A DNA stretch of 64,000 bases from DASSUW01 sp963789005 (GCA_963789005.1 CAWBIZ010000011.1:186001-250000), one strand, 5' to 3'. Shown: positions 41,442 to 51,188, counted from the first letter of the stretch. The notes: generated by a model from the letters alone, not told the origin. Program-made: numbers and translations.

Positions 41442-42775
41442 GCGAGCTGCTGGCCCTCGGCGCCTCGCACAAGACGGCCGCGCTCGCCGTGCGCGAGCGG
41501 ATCGCGCTCACCGAGGGCGGCGCCGAGCCGCTGCTGCACGAGCTGACGCGCCACGAGGCGATCGGCGAGGCGGTGGCGCTCTCGACCTGCAACCGCACCG
41601 AGCTGTACCTGATGGTGCGCGACCCGGTCGAGGCCGAGTCGACGGTCCTGTCGCTGCTCGCCCGCCGGGCGGGGATCCGGCCCACGGAGCTGCTCGACGG
41701 CATCTACTCGCTCCGCAACTGCGACGCCGCCCGGCACCTGTACCGGGTCTCGAGCGGCCTCGAGTCGATGATCGTCGGCGAGGCCGAGGTCCAGGGCCAG
41801 GTCAAGCGCGCGTACGAGGCCGCGCTGGCAGCCCGCACGACCGGGCCGATGACGAACAAGCTGTTCCGCGCCGCGCTCGCCACCGGCAAGCGCGTGCGCA
41901 CCGAGACGGCGATCTCGGTCGGCCGCGCGAGCGTCGCCTCGGTCGCGGTCGACGCCGCGCAGGAGGCGCTCGGCGACCTCGCCGAGCGGCACGTGGTGAT
42001 CATCGGCGCCGGCGAGACCGCCGAGCTGACCGCCCAGGCGCTGCACGACCACGGCGTGACGCACGATGTTCATCGCCAACCGCCGCCGCGAGCGGGCGAT
42101 CGCGCTCGCCCAGCGCTTCGGCGGCGCCTCGGGCTCGTTCGACGCCCTGCCCGCCGAGCTGGGGCGCGCCGACATCGTGATCGCCTCGACCTCCTCGCCG
42201 CACACGCTGCTCGGGCGCCGAGGAGCTCGCCGTGGTGCTCGCCGGCGCGCCGCGGCCGGCCGCTGCTGCTCGTCGACCTCGCGGTGCCGCGCGACATCGA
42301 GGCCGCCGCCGGCGAGCTGCCCGGCGTCACGCTGCTCGACATCGACGGCCTGCAGGCGCAGGTCGCCGGCCACATCTCCGTCCGCAAGGCCGAGGCGCGC
42401 CGCGCCGAGGGCATCGTGGAGGAGGAGATCCAGGCCTTCGCGGGCTGGCTCGGCTCGCTCGAGATCATGCCGACCGTGACCGCCCTGCGCGGCCGCGCCG
42501 ACGACGTCGTCGCCCAGGTGCTGCGCGAGAACGAGGGCCGCTGGGAGGGCATGACCGAGCGCGACCGGCGTCGCGTCGAAGCGCTCGCCCGCGCCGTGGC
42601 CAACCGCCTGCTGCACGAGCCGACGCTGCACGTGAAGGGCCTCGACGGCGGCCACCGCCACGCGCGGCTGCAGCTCCTGCGCGAGCTGTTCGGCCTCGAG
42701 GAGGCGGCGGACGAGCGCCGGCGGCGACGCGAGCGCCGGCCGAGCGTCCGCCGACGCTCCGCGCGCGCGCGGTGA
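41438..42775 (+). CDS. hemA: Glutamyl-tRNA reductase, frameshifted in this sequence
   Basis: First committed step of C5-pathway tetrapyrrole synthesis. It begins ELLALGASHKTAALAVRERIAL and has the catalytic Cys in ALSTCNRTELYLM (about residue 50), SGLESMIVGEAEVQGQVKRAY, and the NADPH fold VVIIGAGETAELTAQALHDHGV. Extra bases near 42062, 42216 and 42250 must be removed to continue into TTMFIANRRRERAIALAQRFGG, IVIASTSSPHTLLGAEEL and RPLLLVDLAVPRDIEAAAGELPGV. The C-terminal dimerisation domain is in the original frame. A GAGGAGG Shine-Dalgarno at 41421 supports GTG 41438. The gene is essential, so errors are more likely than decay. Confidence 0.85.
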   Translation: MSELLALGASHKTAALAVRERIALTEGGAEPLLHELTRHEAIGEAVALSTCNRTELYLMVRDPVEAESTVLSLLARRAGIRPTELLDGIYSLRNCDAARHLYRVSSGLESMIVGEAEVQGQVKRAYEAALAARTTGPMTNKLFRAALATGKRVRTETAISVGRASVASVAVDAAQEALGDLAERHVVIIGAGETAELTAQALHDHGVTHDVHRQPPPRAGDRARPALRRRLGLVRRPARRAGARRHRDRLDLLAAHAARAPRSSPWCSPARRGRPLLLVDLAVPRDIEAAAGELPGVTLLDIDGLQAQVAGHISVRKAEARRAEGIVEEEIQAFAGWLGSLEIMPTVTALRGRADDVVAQVLRENEGRWEGMTERDRRRVEALARAVANRLLHEPTLHVKGLDGGHRHARLQLLRELFGLEEAADERRRRRERRPSVRRRSARAR

Positions 42776-43739
42776 CCGCCGGACCCGCCCTGCGGATCGG
42801 CACGCGCGGGAGCACGCTCGCGCTCGCGCAGGCCCGTGCGGTGGCGCGCGAGCTCGACGTCGCCAGCGAGCTGGTGACGATCACCACGGCCGGTGACGTG
42901 GACCGCGCGCGCGGCGACAAGTCGCGCTGGGTGAGCGCGCTCGAGACCGCGCTGGTCGACGGCGACATCGACCTCGCGGTGCACTCGGCCAAGGACGTGC
43001 CGGCCGAGCTCGCCTCCGGCACCGCGATCGTGGCGACGCCGCGGCGCGCCGACCCGCGTCGACGTGCTCGTGGGCGAGAACCGGCTGGCGGACGTGCGCG
43101 AGGGCGCGCGCGTCGGGACCAGCGCGCTGCGCCGCCGCGCCCAGCTGCTCGCGCGTACGGCCCGACCTCGTGGTGACCGAGCTGCGCGGCAACGTCGACA
43201 CGCGGCTGCGCAAGCGCGCCGCCGGCGAGGTCGACGTGCTGGTGCTCGCGGCCGCCGGCCTCGACGCGGCTCGGCCGCCGCCGCGAGGCGGGCGGCGCGC
43301 TGGCCGGCGACGTGTTCGTGCCTGCCGCCGGGCAAGGCGTGATCGCCATCCAGGCCCGAGCGGGCTCTCCCGCCGCCGATGTCGCCGCCGCCGCATGCCA
43401 TCGCCGGACCCTGGCATGCCTGTTCGCGGAACGGGCCGCCGTGCGTGAATTGTCCGCAAGTTGTCACACCTCCGTGGGAATCCACGCGGATTCCGCGCGC
43501 ATTCGCGGCTTCGCCGGCCTCCCGGACGGCTCCGAGTGGCTCGTCGACGAGATCGCGGTGGGGGCGGACGAGCCGGGGCGAGCGGCGGACTCGCCGCGGC
43601 CGGCGGCGGACAGCCGCGGCCGGCGGACGACGCGTCGGCGGAGCAGCTGGAGACGGCCGCCGTCGAGCTGGCGCGGCGGATGCTCGCGGCGGGCGCGGCC
43701 GACCTCCTGCGCGCGTCCGAGGCGATGGCGGCGCCGTGA
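42772..43739 (+). CDS. hemC: Porphobilinogen deaminase (hydroxymethylbilane synthase), frameshifted in this sequence
   Basis: It reads LRIGTRGSTLALAQARAVAREL then LVDGDIDLAVHSAKDVPAELASGTAIVATPRRADPR. Extra bases near 43059, 43157 and 43266 interrupt the path to DVLVGENRLADV, PDLVVTELRGNVDTRLRKRAAGEVDVLVLAAAGLD and GGALAGDVFVPAAGQGVIAIQARAG. A further shift near 43580-43620 is needed to reach the C-terminal AEQLETAAVELARRMLAAGAADLL. The dipyrromethane-cofactor Cys region is near SASCHTSVGIHAD. The start GTG overlaps the hemA stop (GTGA), so translation is coupled. It forms the linear tetrapyrrole from four porphobilinogens. Confidence 0.85.
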
Positions 43740-45193
43740 GCGGGATCGTCCACCTCGTGGGCGCCGGACCCGGCGACCCCGGCCTGCTCACCGTCCGCGC
43801 CGTCGAGCTGATCGCGGCCGCCGACGTGATCCTCTACGACCGCCTGATCCCGCCCGAGGCGCTCGCGCACGCGCGCGCCGAGGCCGAGATCGTGTACGTC
43901 GGCAAGCAGGGCGAGGGGCCGCAGTTCCCGCAGGACGACACCCACCGGCTCCTGCTCGAGCACGCCCGCGCCGGGCCGCCGCGTGGTGCGGCTCAAGGGC
44001 GGCGACCCGTTCGTCTTCGGCCGCGGCGGCGAGGAGGCGCTCGTGCTGCGGGAGGCGGGCATCCCGTTCGAGGTCGTGCCCGGCGTGACCGCCGGCATCG
44101 CCGCCCCCGCCTACGCCGGCATCCCCGTCACCCACCGCGACGTGGCCAGCGGCGTCGCGTTCGTCACCGGCCACGAGGATCCCGACAAGCCCGAGTCGGC
44201 GATCGACTGGCCCGCGCTCGCCGCCTTCCCCGGCACGCTCGTCTTCTACATGGGCGTGCGCACGCTGCCGCGGATCGCCGAGCGCCTCGTCGCCGGCGGC
44301 CGCCCGCCGGACCAGCCCGCGGCCGTGATCGAGCAGGGCACCCTGCCCGGCCAGCGCACGGTGCTCGCCACGCTCGCCGACATCGCCGACCGCGCGCAGG
44401 AGGAGCGCATCCGCGCGCCCGCGATCACGCTGGTGGGCGAGGTCGCGGCGATGCGGGAGCAGCTCGCGTGGCTCGAGCACCGCCCGCTGCACGGCCGCAC
44501 CGTCGCGGTCACCCGCGCGCGCGCCCAGGCGAGCGCGCTCGCCGCCCGGCTGCGGGCGCTCGGCGCGACGGTCATCGAGGCGCCGGCGATCCGCATCGAG
44601 CCGCTCGACACGCCGCTCCCGCCGCTGGACGGCTACGACCTCGTGTGCGTCACGTCGCCCAACGGCGCCGAGCTGCTCGCTCGACCGTCTGCGCGACGCC
44701 CGCGCGCTCGCCGGCCGCGACGGTCGCCGCGATCGGCCCCGGCACCGCCGCCGCCCTGCGCGCCCGCGGGATCGAGCCCGACGTCGTGCCCGAGCGCGCG
44801 GTCGCCGAAGGGCTGGTCGAGGCACTCGCCGACGTGCCCGCCGAGCGGGTGCTCGTGGCCCGCGCCGCCGAGGGCCGCGACGTGCTGCCCGACGCCCTCC
44901 GCGCGCGCGGCGCGCACGTCGACCTGCTCCCGCTCTACCGCACGGTCGCCGAGCCGCTCGACGACGCCACCCGCACCGCCGCCGCCGCCGCCGACTACCT
45001 GCTCTTCACGTCCGCCTCCTCGGTGCGCTTCTTCGCCGAGGCGGCGGGCGACGGAGCGCTCGACGGCCCGCGGCTCGCCTCGATCGGCCCCGCGACGAGC
45101 GCCGCGTTGCGCGAGCATGGCGCCGAGCCGCACCTCGAAGCCGACCCCCACACGCCCGACGGGCTCGTCGACGCGCTGCTGGCCGACCGATGA
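43736..45193 (+). CDS. Uroporphyrinogen-III C-methyltransferase/uroporphyrinogen-III synthase fusion, frameshifted
   Basis: The N-terminal CobA/SUMT domain has VHLVGAGPGDPGLLTVRAVELI, ILYDRLIPPEAL, VRLKGGDPFVFGRGGEEALVL, PGVTAGIAAPAYAGIPVTHRD and AFPGTLVFYMGVRTL. The HemD domain starts near RTVAVTRARAQASALAARLRALGA and ends VRFFAEAAGDGALDGPRLASIGPATSAALREHGAEP. Extra bases at about 43975, 44679 and 44716 break the frame. The fusion makes uroporphyrinogen III and diverts part of it to precorrin-2, feeding the precorrin-2 dehydrogenase at 37.3 kb. It overlaps hemC by 4 bp. Confidence 0.87.
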   Translation: MSGIVHLVGAGPGDPGLLTVRAVELIAAADVILYDRLIPPEALAHARAEAEIVYVGKQGEGPQFPQDDTHRLLLEHARAGPPRGAAQGRRPVRLRPRRRGGARAAGGGHPVRGRARRDRRHRRPRLRRHPRHPPRRGQRRRVRHRPRGSRQARVGDRLARARRLPRHARLLHGRAHAAADRRAPRRRRPPAGPARGRDRAGHPARPAHGARHARRHRRPRAGGAHPRARDHAGGRGRGDAGAARVARAPPAARPHRRGHPRARPGERARRPAAGARRDGHRGAGDPHRAARHAAPAAGRLRPRVRHVAQRRRAARSTVCATPARSPAATVAAIGPGTAAALRARGIEPDVVPERAVAEGLVEALADVPAERVLVARAAEGRDVLPDALRARGAHVDLLPLYRTVAEPLDDATRTAAAAADYLLFTSASSVRFFAEAAGDGALDGPRLASIGPATSAALREHGAEPHLEADPHTPDGLVDALLADR

Positions 45194-45999
45194 CGCTCCC
45201 GATCACGTTCCTCTCCGACTACGGCCTGGCCGACGAGTTCGTCGGCGTCGTCCACGGCGTGCTCGCGCGCCTGTGCCCGGACGCGCGGGTGATCGACCTC
45301 GGCCACGGCGTCGCGCGGCAGGACGTGCAGGCGGGAGCGCGGATGCTCGAGCGCGCGCTGCCGTACACGCCCGCGGGCGTGCACCTGGCGGTGGTCGATC
45401 CCGAGGTGGGCGCGCAGCGCCGCGCGGTCGCGCTGCGCACGCAGGAGGAGGACCGGCTGCTCGTCGGGCCCGACAACGGCCTGCTCGTGCCCGCGGCCGA
45501 GCGGTTCGGCGGCGTCGCGGAGGCCGTCGAGATCTCCTCGTCGCCGTGGCGCCTCGAGCCGGTGTCGGCGACGTTCCACGGCCGCGACGTCTTCGCGCCG
45601 GTCGCCGCGCGCCTCGCGTGCGGGGAGCCGCTGGCGGAGGCCGGCGCACCGCTCGCGGCCGCGGAGCTCGTCGCGCTCGAGCGCTCGCAGCCGCGGCAGG
45701 AGGGCGGCGCGCTGGTGGCGCACGTCGTCGCGGCGGACACCTACGGCAACGCGATCCTCGACGCCACCCACGCCGACCTGATGGAGCGCGGCCTGCGGCT
45801 CGGCGACGCGGTCGCGGCCCGCACGGGCGGGCGGCGGGTCCGCGGCGTCGTCGCGCGCACGTTCTCCGACGTGGGAGCGGGAGCGCTGCTGCTGTACGAG
45901 GACGCGGGAGGCGCGCTGGCGCTGGCCGTCAACGGCGGCGACGCGGCGGCGCTGCTGGGCGTCCGGCCGGGCGACGAGGTGCGCCTGGAGGCGGAGTGA
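45190..45999 (+). CDS. SAM hydroxide adenosyltransferase (DUF62) family protein
   Basis: A 269-residue intact protein of the DUF62/SalL-related family. It starts ITFLSDYGLADEFVGVVHGVLARLCPDARVIDLGHGV and has VHLAVVDPEVGAQRRAVALRT, LLVGPDNGLLVPAAERFG, SATFHGRDVFAPVAARLACG and DTYGNAILDA. The family hydrolyses S-adenosylmethionine to adenosine and methionine using a conserved Asp/Arg/His side-chain triad. It overlaps the cobA-hemD stop by 4 bp. CobA consumes SAM, so the pairing is suggestive but unexplained. It is unusual in having no frameshift inside an otherwise damaged block. Confidence 0.85.
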   Translation: MTLPITFLSDYGLADEFVGVVHGVLARLCPDARVIDLGHGVARQDVQAGARMLERALPYTPAGVHLAVVDPEVGAQRRAVALRTQEEDRLLVGPDNGLLVPAAERFGGVAEAVEISSSPWRLEPVSATFHGRDVFAPVAARLACGEPLAEAGAPLAAAELVALERSQPRQEGGALVAHVVAADTYGNAILDATHADLMERGLRLGDAVAARTGGRRVRGVVARTFSDVGAGALLLYEDAGGALALAVNGGDAAALLGVRPGDEVRLEAE

Positions 46000-46041
46000 A
46001 TCGCCGCGCCGATTCCTTGCGAGTCGCTGCGAACATCGCGG
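45998..46041 (+). repeat. Dispersed hairpin repeat, copy 2
   Basis: This 44-bp element begins with GAATCG-CCGCGC-CGATTC (45998-46015), then TTGCGAGT, then a second arm pair ending GCGAACATCGCGG. It matches the reverse complement of 55462-55514 closely, apart from shortened loops. It lies between two genes, ending 7 bp before the birA start. A second copy in an equivalent position before oppF argues for a dispersed small repeat. Confidence 0.6.
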
Positions 46042-46048
46042 AGGCGCC

Positions 46049-46713
46049 GTGAGCCTGGGCCGCCCGCGCCTGCACCTGCGCGAGACGGGCTCGACCAACG
46101 ACCGCGCGCGGGCGCTGGCGATCGCGGGCGCGCCGCACGGCACGCTGGTGACGGCTGGCGTCCAGACGGCCGGCCGCGGGCGCCAGGGGCGGACCTGGTC
46201 GCGCCCGCGGGCACGGCGCTGCTGCTCTCGCTCGTGCTGCGCGAGCACGACGCCCTGCTGTCCTGCGCGCGGGCCTCGCCGTCGCCGACCTCGCGGGCAC
46301 GGCCGCGAGCGTCAAGTGGCCGAACGACGTGCTGGTCGACGGGCGCAAGGTCGCCGGCATCCTCGCCGAGGGGCGGCCGCAGGAAGGCTGGGCGGTGCTC
46401 GGCATCGGGGTCAACGTGGCGGTCGAGCCCGGCGACCTGGTCGCGCGGGGCCGGGACGCTGGGTCGCTCGCCGGACGAGCTGGACAGCCGCCCTGGCCGA
46501 CCTGCTCCACGCGCTCGAGCGGCGGCTTGCCGAGCCGCCGAGAGGCGTGCCTCGCGGCGCTGCGCGAGCGCGACGCGCTGCTCGGGCGGCACCTGACGTG
46601 GGCCGGCGGCTCGGGGACCGGCGACGGGATCGACGAGCGCGGCGCGCTGCGGGTGCGGCTCGACGGCGGCGGCGAGACGCTGCTCGACGCCGGCGAGGTG
46701 CACCTGGGCGCTA
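46049..46713 (+). CDS. birA: Biotin--[acetyl-CoA carboxylase] ligase, heavily frameshifted
   Basis: Reassembled frames give a BirA catalytic domain: LRETGSTNDRARALAIAGAPHGTLVTAGVQTAGRGRQGRTW with the biotin-binding TGSTN and GRGRQGR motifs, then SVKWPNDVLVDGRKVAGILAEG and GWAVLGIGVNVAVEP, and a C-terminal SH3-like part ending GALRVRLDGGGETLLDAGEVHL. At least five indels (near 46203, 46262 and several from 46455 to 46560) and perhaps one at the end break it. There is no N-terminal repressor helix-turn-helix. The lysine of KWPNDV is intact. Start is GTG 46049. It converges with the helicase gene, the stops overlapping. Confidence 0.78.
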
Positions 46714-49447
46714 GTCGCCGGAGGCGGCGCGGACCGCATCGCGGACCGCGTCGCTCGCGGCCTCGAGCGGGTTCGACGAGCCGTTGGCCGGAGCCTTGGG
46801 CGTGGCGCGCCGCCGCGTCCGGGGCTTCGGCGCGTCCGCGGGCGGCGAACCGTCGTCGGACGCCTTCCGCGGTGTGCGGGACCTCGGCGCGTCGGCGGCG
46901 GCCGCGCGCGGGCGACGGGCGCGGGGCTTCGGTGGCTCCTCGACCGGAGGCGCCTCGTCGGTGGTCGCGGACTCCGGCGCGGGCTCGCCTGTGTCGGCCG
47001 ATACCCGCCGGCGGCGGGAGCGGCGCGGCTTCGGCGCCGCCTCGTCGCCGGACCTTGCCGCCGTCGCCCCCACGACCTCGGGCGCCGCCGCCTCGTCGCC
47101 GCCGGTCTTGCGCTTGCGGCGCCGCTTGGAGCGCCCCTTGCCCTTCGGGAAGTTGCGCAGCAGCTCGCGCGCCAGGGCCGCCGGCTTGCGCGACATCCGG
47201 GTGCGGGCGCCGTTGACGACCTCGCCGGCCTCGGCGGTGTGCGGCAGGGCCGCCGCCAGCAGCGCGGCCGCCAGCCGGCGGTCCTGCTGGCGCGCCGCGT
47301 GCACCAGCCGGCGCGCGTTGCGGGCGTGTGCGCCGCCCGAGGAGTTCACCAGCAGCCCGAGCAGGCGCTTGGTCTCAGGCCAGCGCTGCACGGCGTACTC
47401 CTCATGCACCTCGCGCGTCATGTTCGCGCAGCGCCAGATCCAGTTGTTGGCCTGGTCGCGACGCCCGATCTTCTTCTCGGCCAGCGCCTGGAGCACGACC
47501 TTCACGCCCTCGCGCTTGTCGTCGCGCGGCCACATCTCCACGAAGTCGAGCGCGCGGTCGAAGGCCTCGGCGTCGTTCCCCGCCGCGATCTCCTGCAGCG
47601 CCTTGACCCGCAGCTGCGGGTTCTTGTTGCGCTCGACCGCGGTGGTCAGGAACGTGCGCTTGAGCTCGCCGCCCTGGTCGAAGTGGAGCATCGCCCGCGC
47701 TCGCCGCCAGCCGGTCGGCGCGACCCGCGCGCCGGCCAGCGCCGCCCACTGGACCTGCTCGCCGTAGTCGAGGTGCTCGACGGCGATCCGCCACAGCTCG
47801 CGCTCGAAGACCTCGATCCGGCGGTTCTCGTCGGCGGTGACGGGGAGCACGCGGCGCTCGACCCGCAGCCGCCGGCCGCGCCCCCGGCGCACCGGTCCCA
47901 CGACGATCGCGCCGCCGCGGTAGACGTCGCGATCGAGCAGCGAGTGCAGCGTCACGACCGGGTCGTCGTGCTTGGTCGCCGGATGCACGAAGTCGACGAC
48001 GATGCCGGCCTCCTTGCCCTGGTGGCGACGCGTCACGCGGCCCACGCGCTGCTGGTAGATGCGGCGCGACGCCGTCGGGAGCGAGGTGCATGCAGACGGT
48101 GGCACGCGGCGAGTTCCAGCCCTCGGCGAGCAGCTGGGCGTTGACCAGCACGTCGATGTCGCCGCGCTCGTAGCGCGCGAGGATGTTGGCCAGCTCGCGC
48201 TTGCGCGTCTCGCCGGACACCGCCTGCGCCTTCATCCCCAGGTCGCGGAACGCCTGCGCGACGTTGTACGCGTGGCGCACGCCGGCGGCGTAGACGACGC
48301 CCGGCACGCCGTTGAAGCGCGTCTTGTAGAGGTCGGCGATCGCGAGGTTGAACGGCAGCTGGTCCAGCAGCTCGGCCAGCATCTCCTGGTCGAACTCGGT
48401 GTCGACCTCGCCGCGGCGCAGTGGCACCTTGGCGATCGTGCGCACGCCCGGCCCCGGTGGTATCCGCACGCATCGCAGCGGGGAGATCACGCCGCGCCGC
48501 GCCGCCTGCGCGAGGTCGAACCGCGACGTCTGCGTCGGGAACAGGTCGGTGACGTGGCGGGCGATCAGCGCGCCCGTGGCGGTCATGCCGATGAAGATCG
48601 GGCCCGCCCATTGGCGGATGGACGCGGAGGTCTTCTCGCCGAGCGCCGTATGGGCCTCGTCGCAGATGACGATCGTGTAGGCGTCGGAGACCTTGCCGGC
48701 GTTGCGCACGAACCACTGGTAGGTCTCGACCGTCACCGGTCCGTCGGCGCGGTCCTCGCCCTTGAGCAGGGCGGCGCAGATGCGCTTGCCGTACCCGCGG
48801 TCGCGCAGCTCGCCGTGGAACTGGTCGACGAGGTTGCGGCGATGGGTGAGGATCAGCACCCCGCCGGTCCGCGACGCCTCCACGAAGCCGAGCGCCGCCA
48901 CCGTCTTGCCGGCGCCCGTGGCGTGCTCGAACCAGAAGCGCTTGCCGGCGTTGGGGTCCTCCTCCGCCTCGGCGGGCTCGTCGCCAGTGGACTCGTCCCA
49001 GTCCATCGGCTCCTCGGGCTCGTCCTCGTCGTCGAGCTCCTCCTCGCCCGGGATGCCGGCCGGCGCCAGCACCGGCTCGGCCACGGCGCTGGCGCCGTTG
49101 CCGTTGCCGTTGCGCTGGGCCTCGGCGAGCAGGGCGGTCAGGGTGCCCGACAGCGCGTCGACCTGGTGGGCCGAGAGCACCGTGCCGTCGACCAGCTTGG
49201 GCTCCTCGACGGCCAAGAGCCGCTCGAGGCCCAGCAGGAGCGAGAACGTCCGCCGCCAGGCCACCGAGGGTGCGTCGAGGCCCGCCTCGATCTCCGCCAG
49301 CGCGGCGTCGAGCGCCCGGCGGTGGGCGGTGCCGGGCGCGAGCAGCGCCACGGCGTCCTCGCCCTCGGAGAGGAACGGCTCGCGGGCGAACTTCGAAGCC
49401 CGCTCGATCGCGTCGGTGGAAGGTAGGGTCGTAGCCGTCGTGGCCAC
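46711..49447 (-). CDS. SF2 DEAD/DEAH-type helicase with long basic tail, one frameshift
   Basis: About 912 residues after correcting one extra base near 48084. The N-terminal 150 residues are helical, with an acidic low-complexity linker. The helicase core shows Walker A HATGAGKTVAAL, DEAH box VICDEAHTAL, motif III-like FIGMTATGAL, and motif VI IYQQRVGRVTRRHQGKEAGIVVDF. A 250-residue helical repeat region follows. The last 130 residues are rich in Lys, Arg, Pro and Ala (RSKRRRKRKTGG, then KPRTRRRATPKA), a disordered DNA-binding type tail. I place the start at GTG 49447 (MATTATTLPS). The function is probably nucleic-acid unwinding or remodelling. Confidence 0.8.
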
Positions 49448-49632
49448 TGGCGTGGTCTCAGCCAAGGAAAGGCTCGTTGATTCGCGGTGAGAAGGCCGCG
49501 GCTGAACTCCGCGCGGCCTCGCCTCTGCGGGGAACCTCGGGCTCGAAGCAACCGGACCGGCTCTCAGAGCGTCTGCCCCCGCAGGCCCGTCCATTCTAGC
49601 CGAGCCGCTTCTCATGCCATCCTGACCCCGAG

Positions 49633-50211
49633 ATGCGCCGCCTGATCGCCGTTCTCGCTGCCCTTGCGCTGGTCGCCGTCGTGGTGATCGGGCTCGCCCA
49701 GGCGGGCGAGGAGACCGGCTCGCGCGAGGAGCCGCAGGCCTTCGACCTCGCACAGGCCAAGCGCGATCTGGCCGGCGCCCCGGCGCCCCTGGCCGCGCTC
49801 CACGAGCAGTCGGCGGCGATCCTCACCGGCGGCGTCGAGGCGTTCGAGAAGCGCCTGCAGCAGCTGCGCGGGACGCCGGTGGTGATCAACAAGTGGGCGT
49901 CCTGGTGCGGGCCGTGCCGGGCGGAGTTCCCGGTCTTCCAGCAGGTCGCCGCCGACCGCGGCAAGACGATCGCCTTCCTCGGCGTCAACGGCACCGACAA
50001 GCGGCCCGCGGCCGAGCGCTTCCTGGCCGAGCGCCCGGTTCCCTACCCGTCGTACGAGGACCCTGACGAGGAGATCTCCCGCTCGCTGAAGGCGGCCAAG
50101 TTCTACCCGCAGACGATCTTCGTCGACGCTCGCGGCCGCACGTCGTTCGTGAAGGCCGGCGAGTACACGACGCGCGCCGAGCTGGAAGCCGACATCGACC
50201 GCTACCTGTGA
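49633..50211 (+). CDS. TlpA/ResA-like thiol-disulfide oxidoreductase
   Basis: A 192-residue exported thioredoxin-fold protein. An N-terminal membrane anchor or signal (LIAVLAALALVAVVVIGLAQA) precedes about 60 linker residues. The core has PVVINKWASWCGPCRAEFPVFQQVA with the CGPC active site, KTIAFLGVNGTDKRPAAERFL and the cis-Pro loop YPQTIFVDARG. The family reduces apocytochrome c hemes-binding thiols or other exported proteins. The helicase gene diverges from it across a 185-bp gap that holds no gene. It overlaps the GalT-like gene by 4 bp (GTGA). Confidence 0.88.
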   Translation: MRRLIAVLAALALVAVVVIGLAQAGEETGSREEPQAFDLAQAKRDLAGAPAPLAALHEQSAAILTGGVEAFEKRLQQLRGTPVVINKWASWCGPCRAEFPVFQQVAADRGKTIAFLGVNGTDKRPAAERFLAERPVPYPSYEDPDEEISRSLKAAKFYPQTIFVDARGRTSFVKAGEYTTRAELEADIDRYL

Positions 50212-51188
50212 GCGAGATCCGCGTCGACCCGCTCACGGGTCTCAAGAGCATCATCGCCTCCGAGCGCGCCGACCGGCCCGGCGGCGGCTTCGACATCGAG
50301 CCGCCGCCGCCGATCGATCCCGAGCGCGACCCGTTCGCTCCGGGCCACGAGGACCGCACGCCGCCCGAGGTCTACGCCGTGCGCCCGAACGGCGGCGCGG
50401 CGGACACGCCCGGCTGGACGGTCCGCGTCGTCCCCAACCTCTACCCGGCGCTCGCGCCCGACGCCGCCGAGCCCGAGCCGCACGCCAACCCGGATCTCTT
50501 CACCGCCCAGCCGGCCGCCGGCCGGCACGAGGTGATCGTCAACGCCCCCGACACGGTGGTCTCGCTCTCGGACCTGACCGCCGGGCAGGTGCAGGCGGCG
50601 ATGGACGCGTGGCGGGAGCGCATGCGCGCGCATGCGGGCTGCGCGTGCCGCCACCTGATCGTCAACGAGCGCAAGGAGGCGGGCGCCTCGCTCCCGCACA
50701 CGCACGCCCAGCTGTACGCGCTGCGCTTCGTGCCCGCCGGGATCGCGCGCGAGCGGGAGCGCTTCAGCGCCTACGCCGCCCGCACGATGGGCGGCGACCT
50801 GCTCGCCGACCTCGTGCAGGAGGAGGTGCGCCAGCGCACGCGGATAGTGGCGATCGACGACGAGGCGGTGGCGATGGCGCCGTACGCCTCCCGCGTGCCG
50901 TTCCAGCTCATGCTCGCGCCCCGCCGCTCGCGCGCGCGCTTCGAGGACGACGGGCCGCTGGGCGCCGCGCTCCTGCACGACGTGCTCAGCCGGCTGCGGC
51001 GACACCTGGGCGCCACGCCGCCGCTCAACCTGTGGGTCCGCACCGCCCCCGAGGGCGCCGACCGCTTCTGCTGGCGGATCGACGTCATGCCCCGCCTGAC
51101 GCACCTCGCGGGGCTCGAGCTCGGGACGGGCGTGAACCTCTGCATCACGTCGCCGGAGCGCGCCGCCGCGGCGCTCCGAGACGCTTGA
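50208..51188 (+). CDS. Galactose-1-phosphate uridylyltransferase-like (HIT superfamily) protein
   Basis: A 326-residue GalT-family protein. It begins EIRVDPLTGLKSIIASERADRP and has VRVVPNLYPAL, GRHEVIVNAPDTVVSLSDLT, the active-site HTHAQLYALRFVP with the nucleophilic His (about residue 165), and APYASRVPFQLMLAP in the second HIT half. The second His site, usually WHIEI, is here WRIDV, and the zinc Cys pair of GalT is missing. The exact nucleotidyl transfer reaction is uncertain; the short bacterial GalT or ADP-glucose/GDP-hexose phosphorylase relatives are possible. It is co-transcribed with the thioredoxin and AEC genes. Confidence 0.75.
   Translation: MSEIRVDPLTGLKSIIASERADRPGGGFDIEPPPPIDPERDPFAPGHEDRTPPEVYAVRPNGGAADTPGWTVRVVPNLYPALAPDAAEPEPHANPDLFTAQPAAGRHEVIVNAPDTVVSLSDLTAGQVQAAMDAWRERMRAHAGCACRHLIVNERKEAGASLPHTHAQLYALRFVPAGIARERERFSAYAARTMGGDLLADLVQEEVRQRTRIVAIDDEAVAMAPYASRVPFQLMLAPRRSRARFEDDGPLGAALLHDVLSRLRRHLGATPPLNLWVRTAPEGADRFCWRIDVMPRLTHLAGLELGTGVNLCITSPERAAAALRDA

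Noticed and set aside
46784..47767. Plus-strand 327-codon frame opposite the helicase tail
   Set aside because: It mirrors the basic low-complexity tail and has no recognisable domain.
38330..48100. Genuine pseudogenisation of the whole heme block
   Set aside because: Loss of hemA, hemC and birA would be lethal without alternatives, and intact genes are interspersed; local sequence error is simpler.
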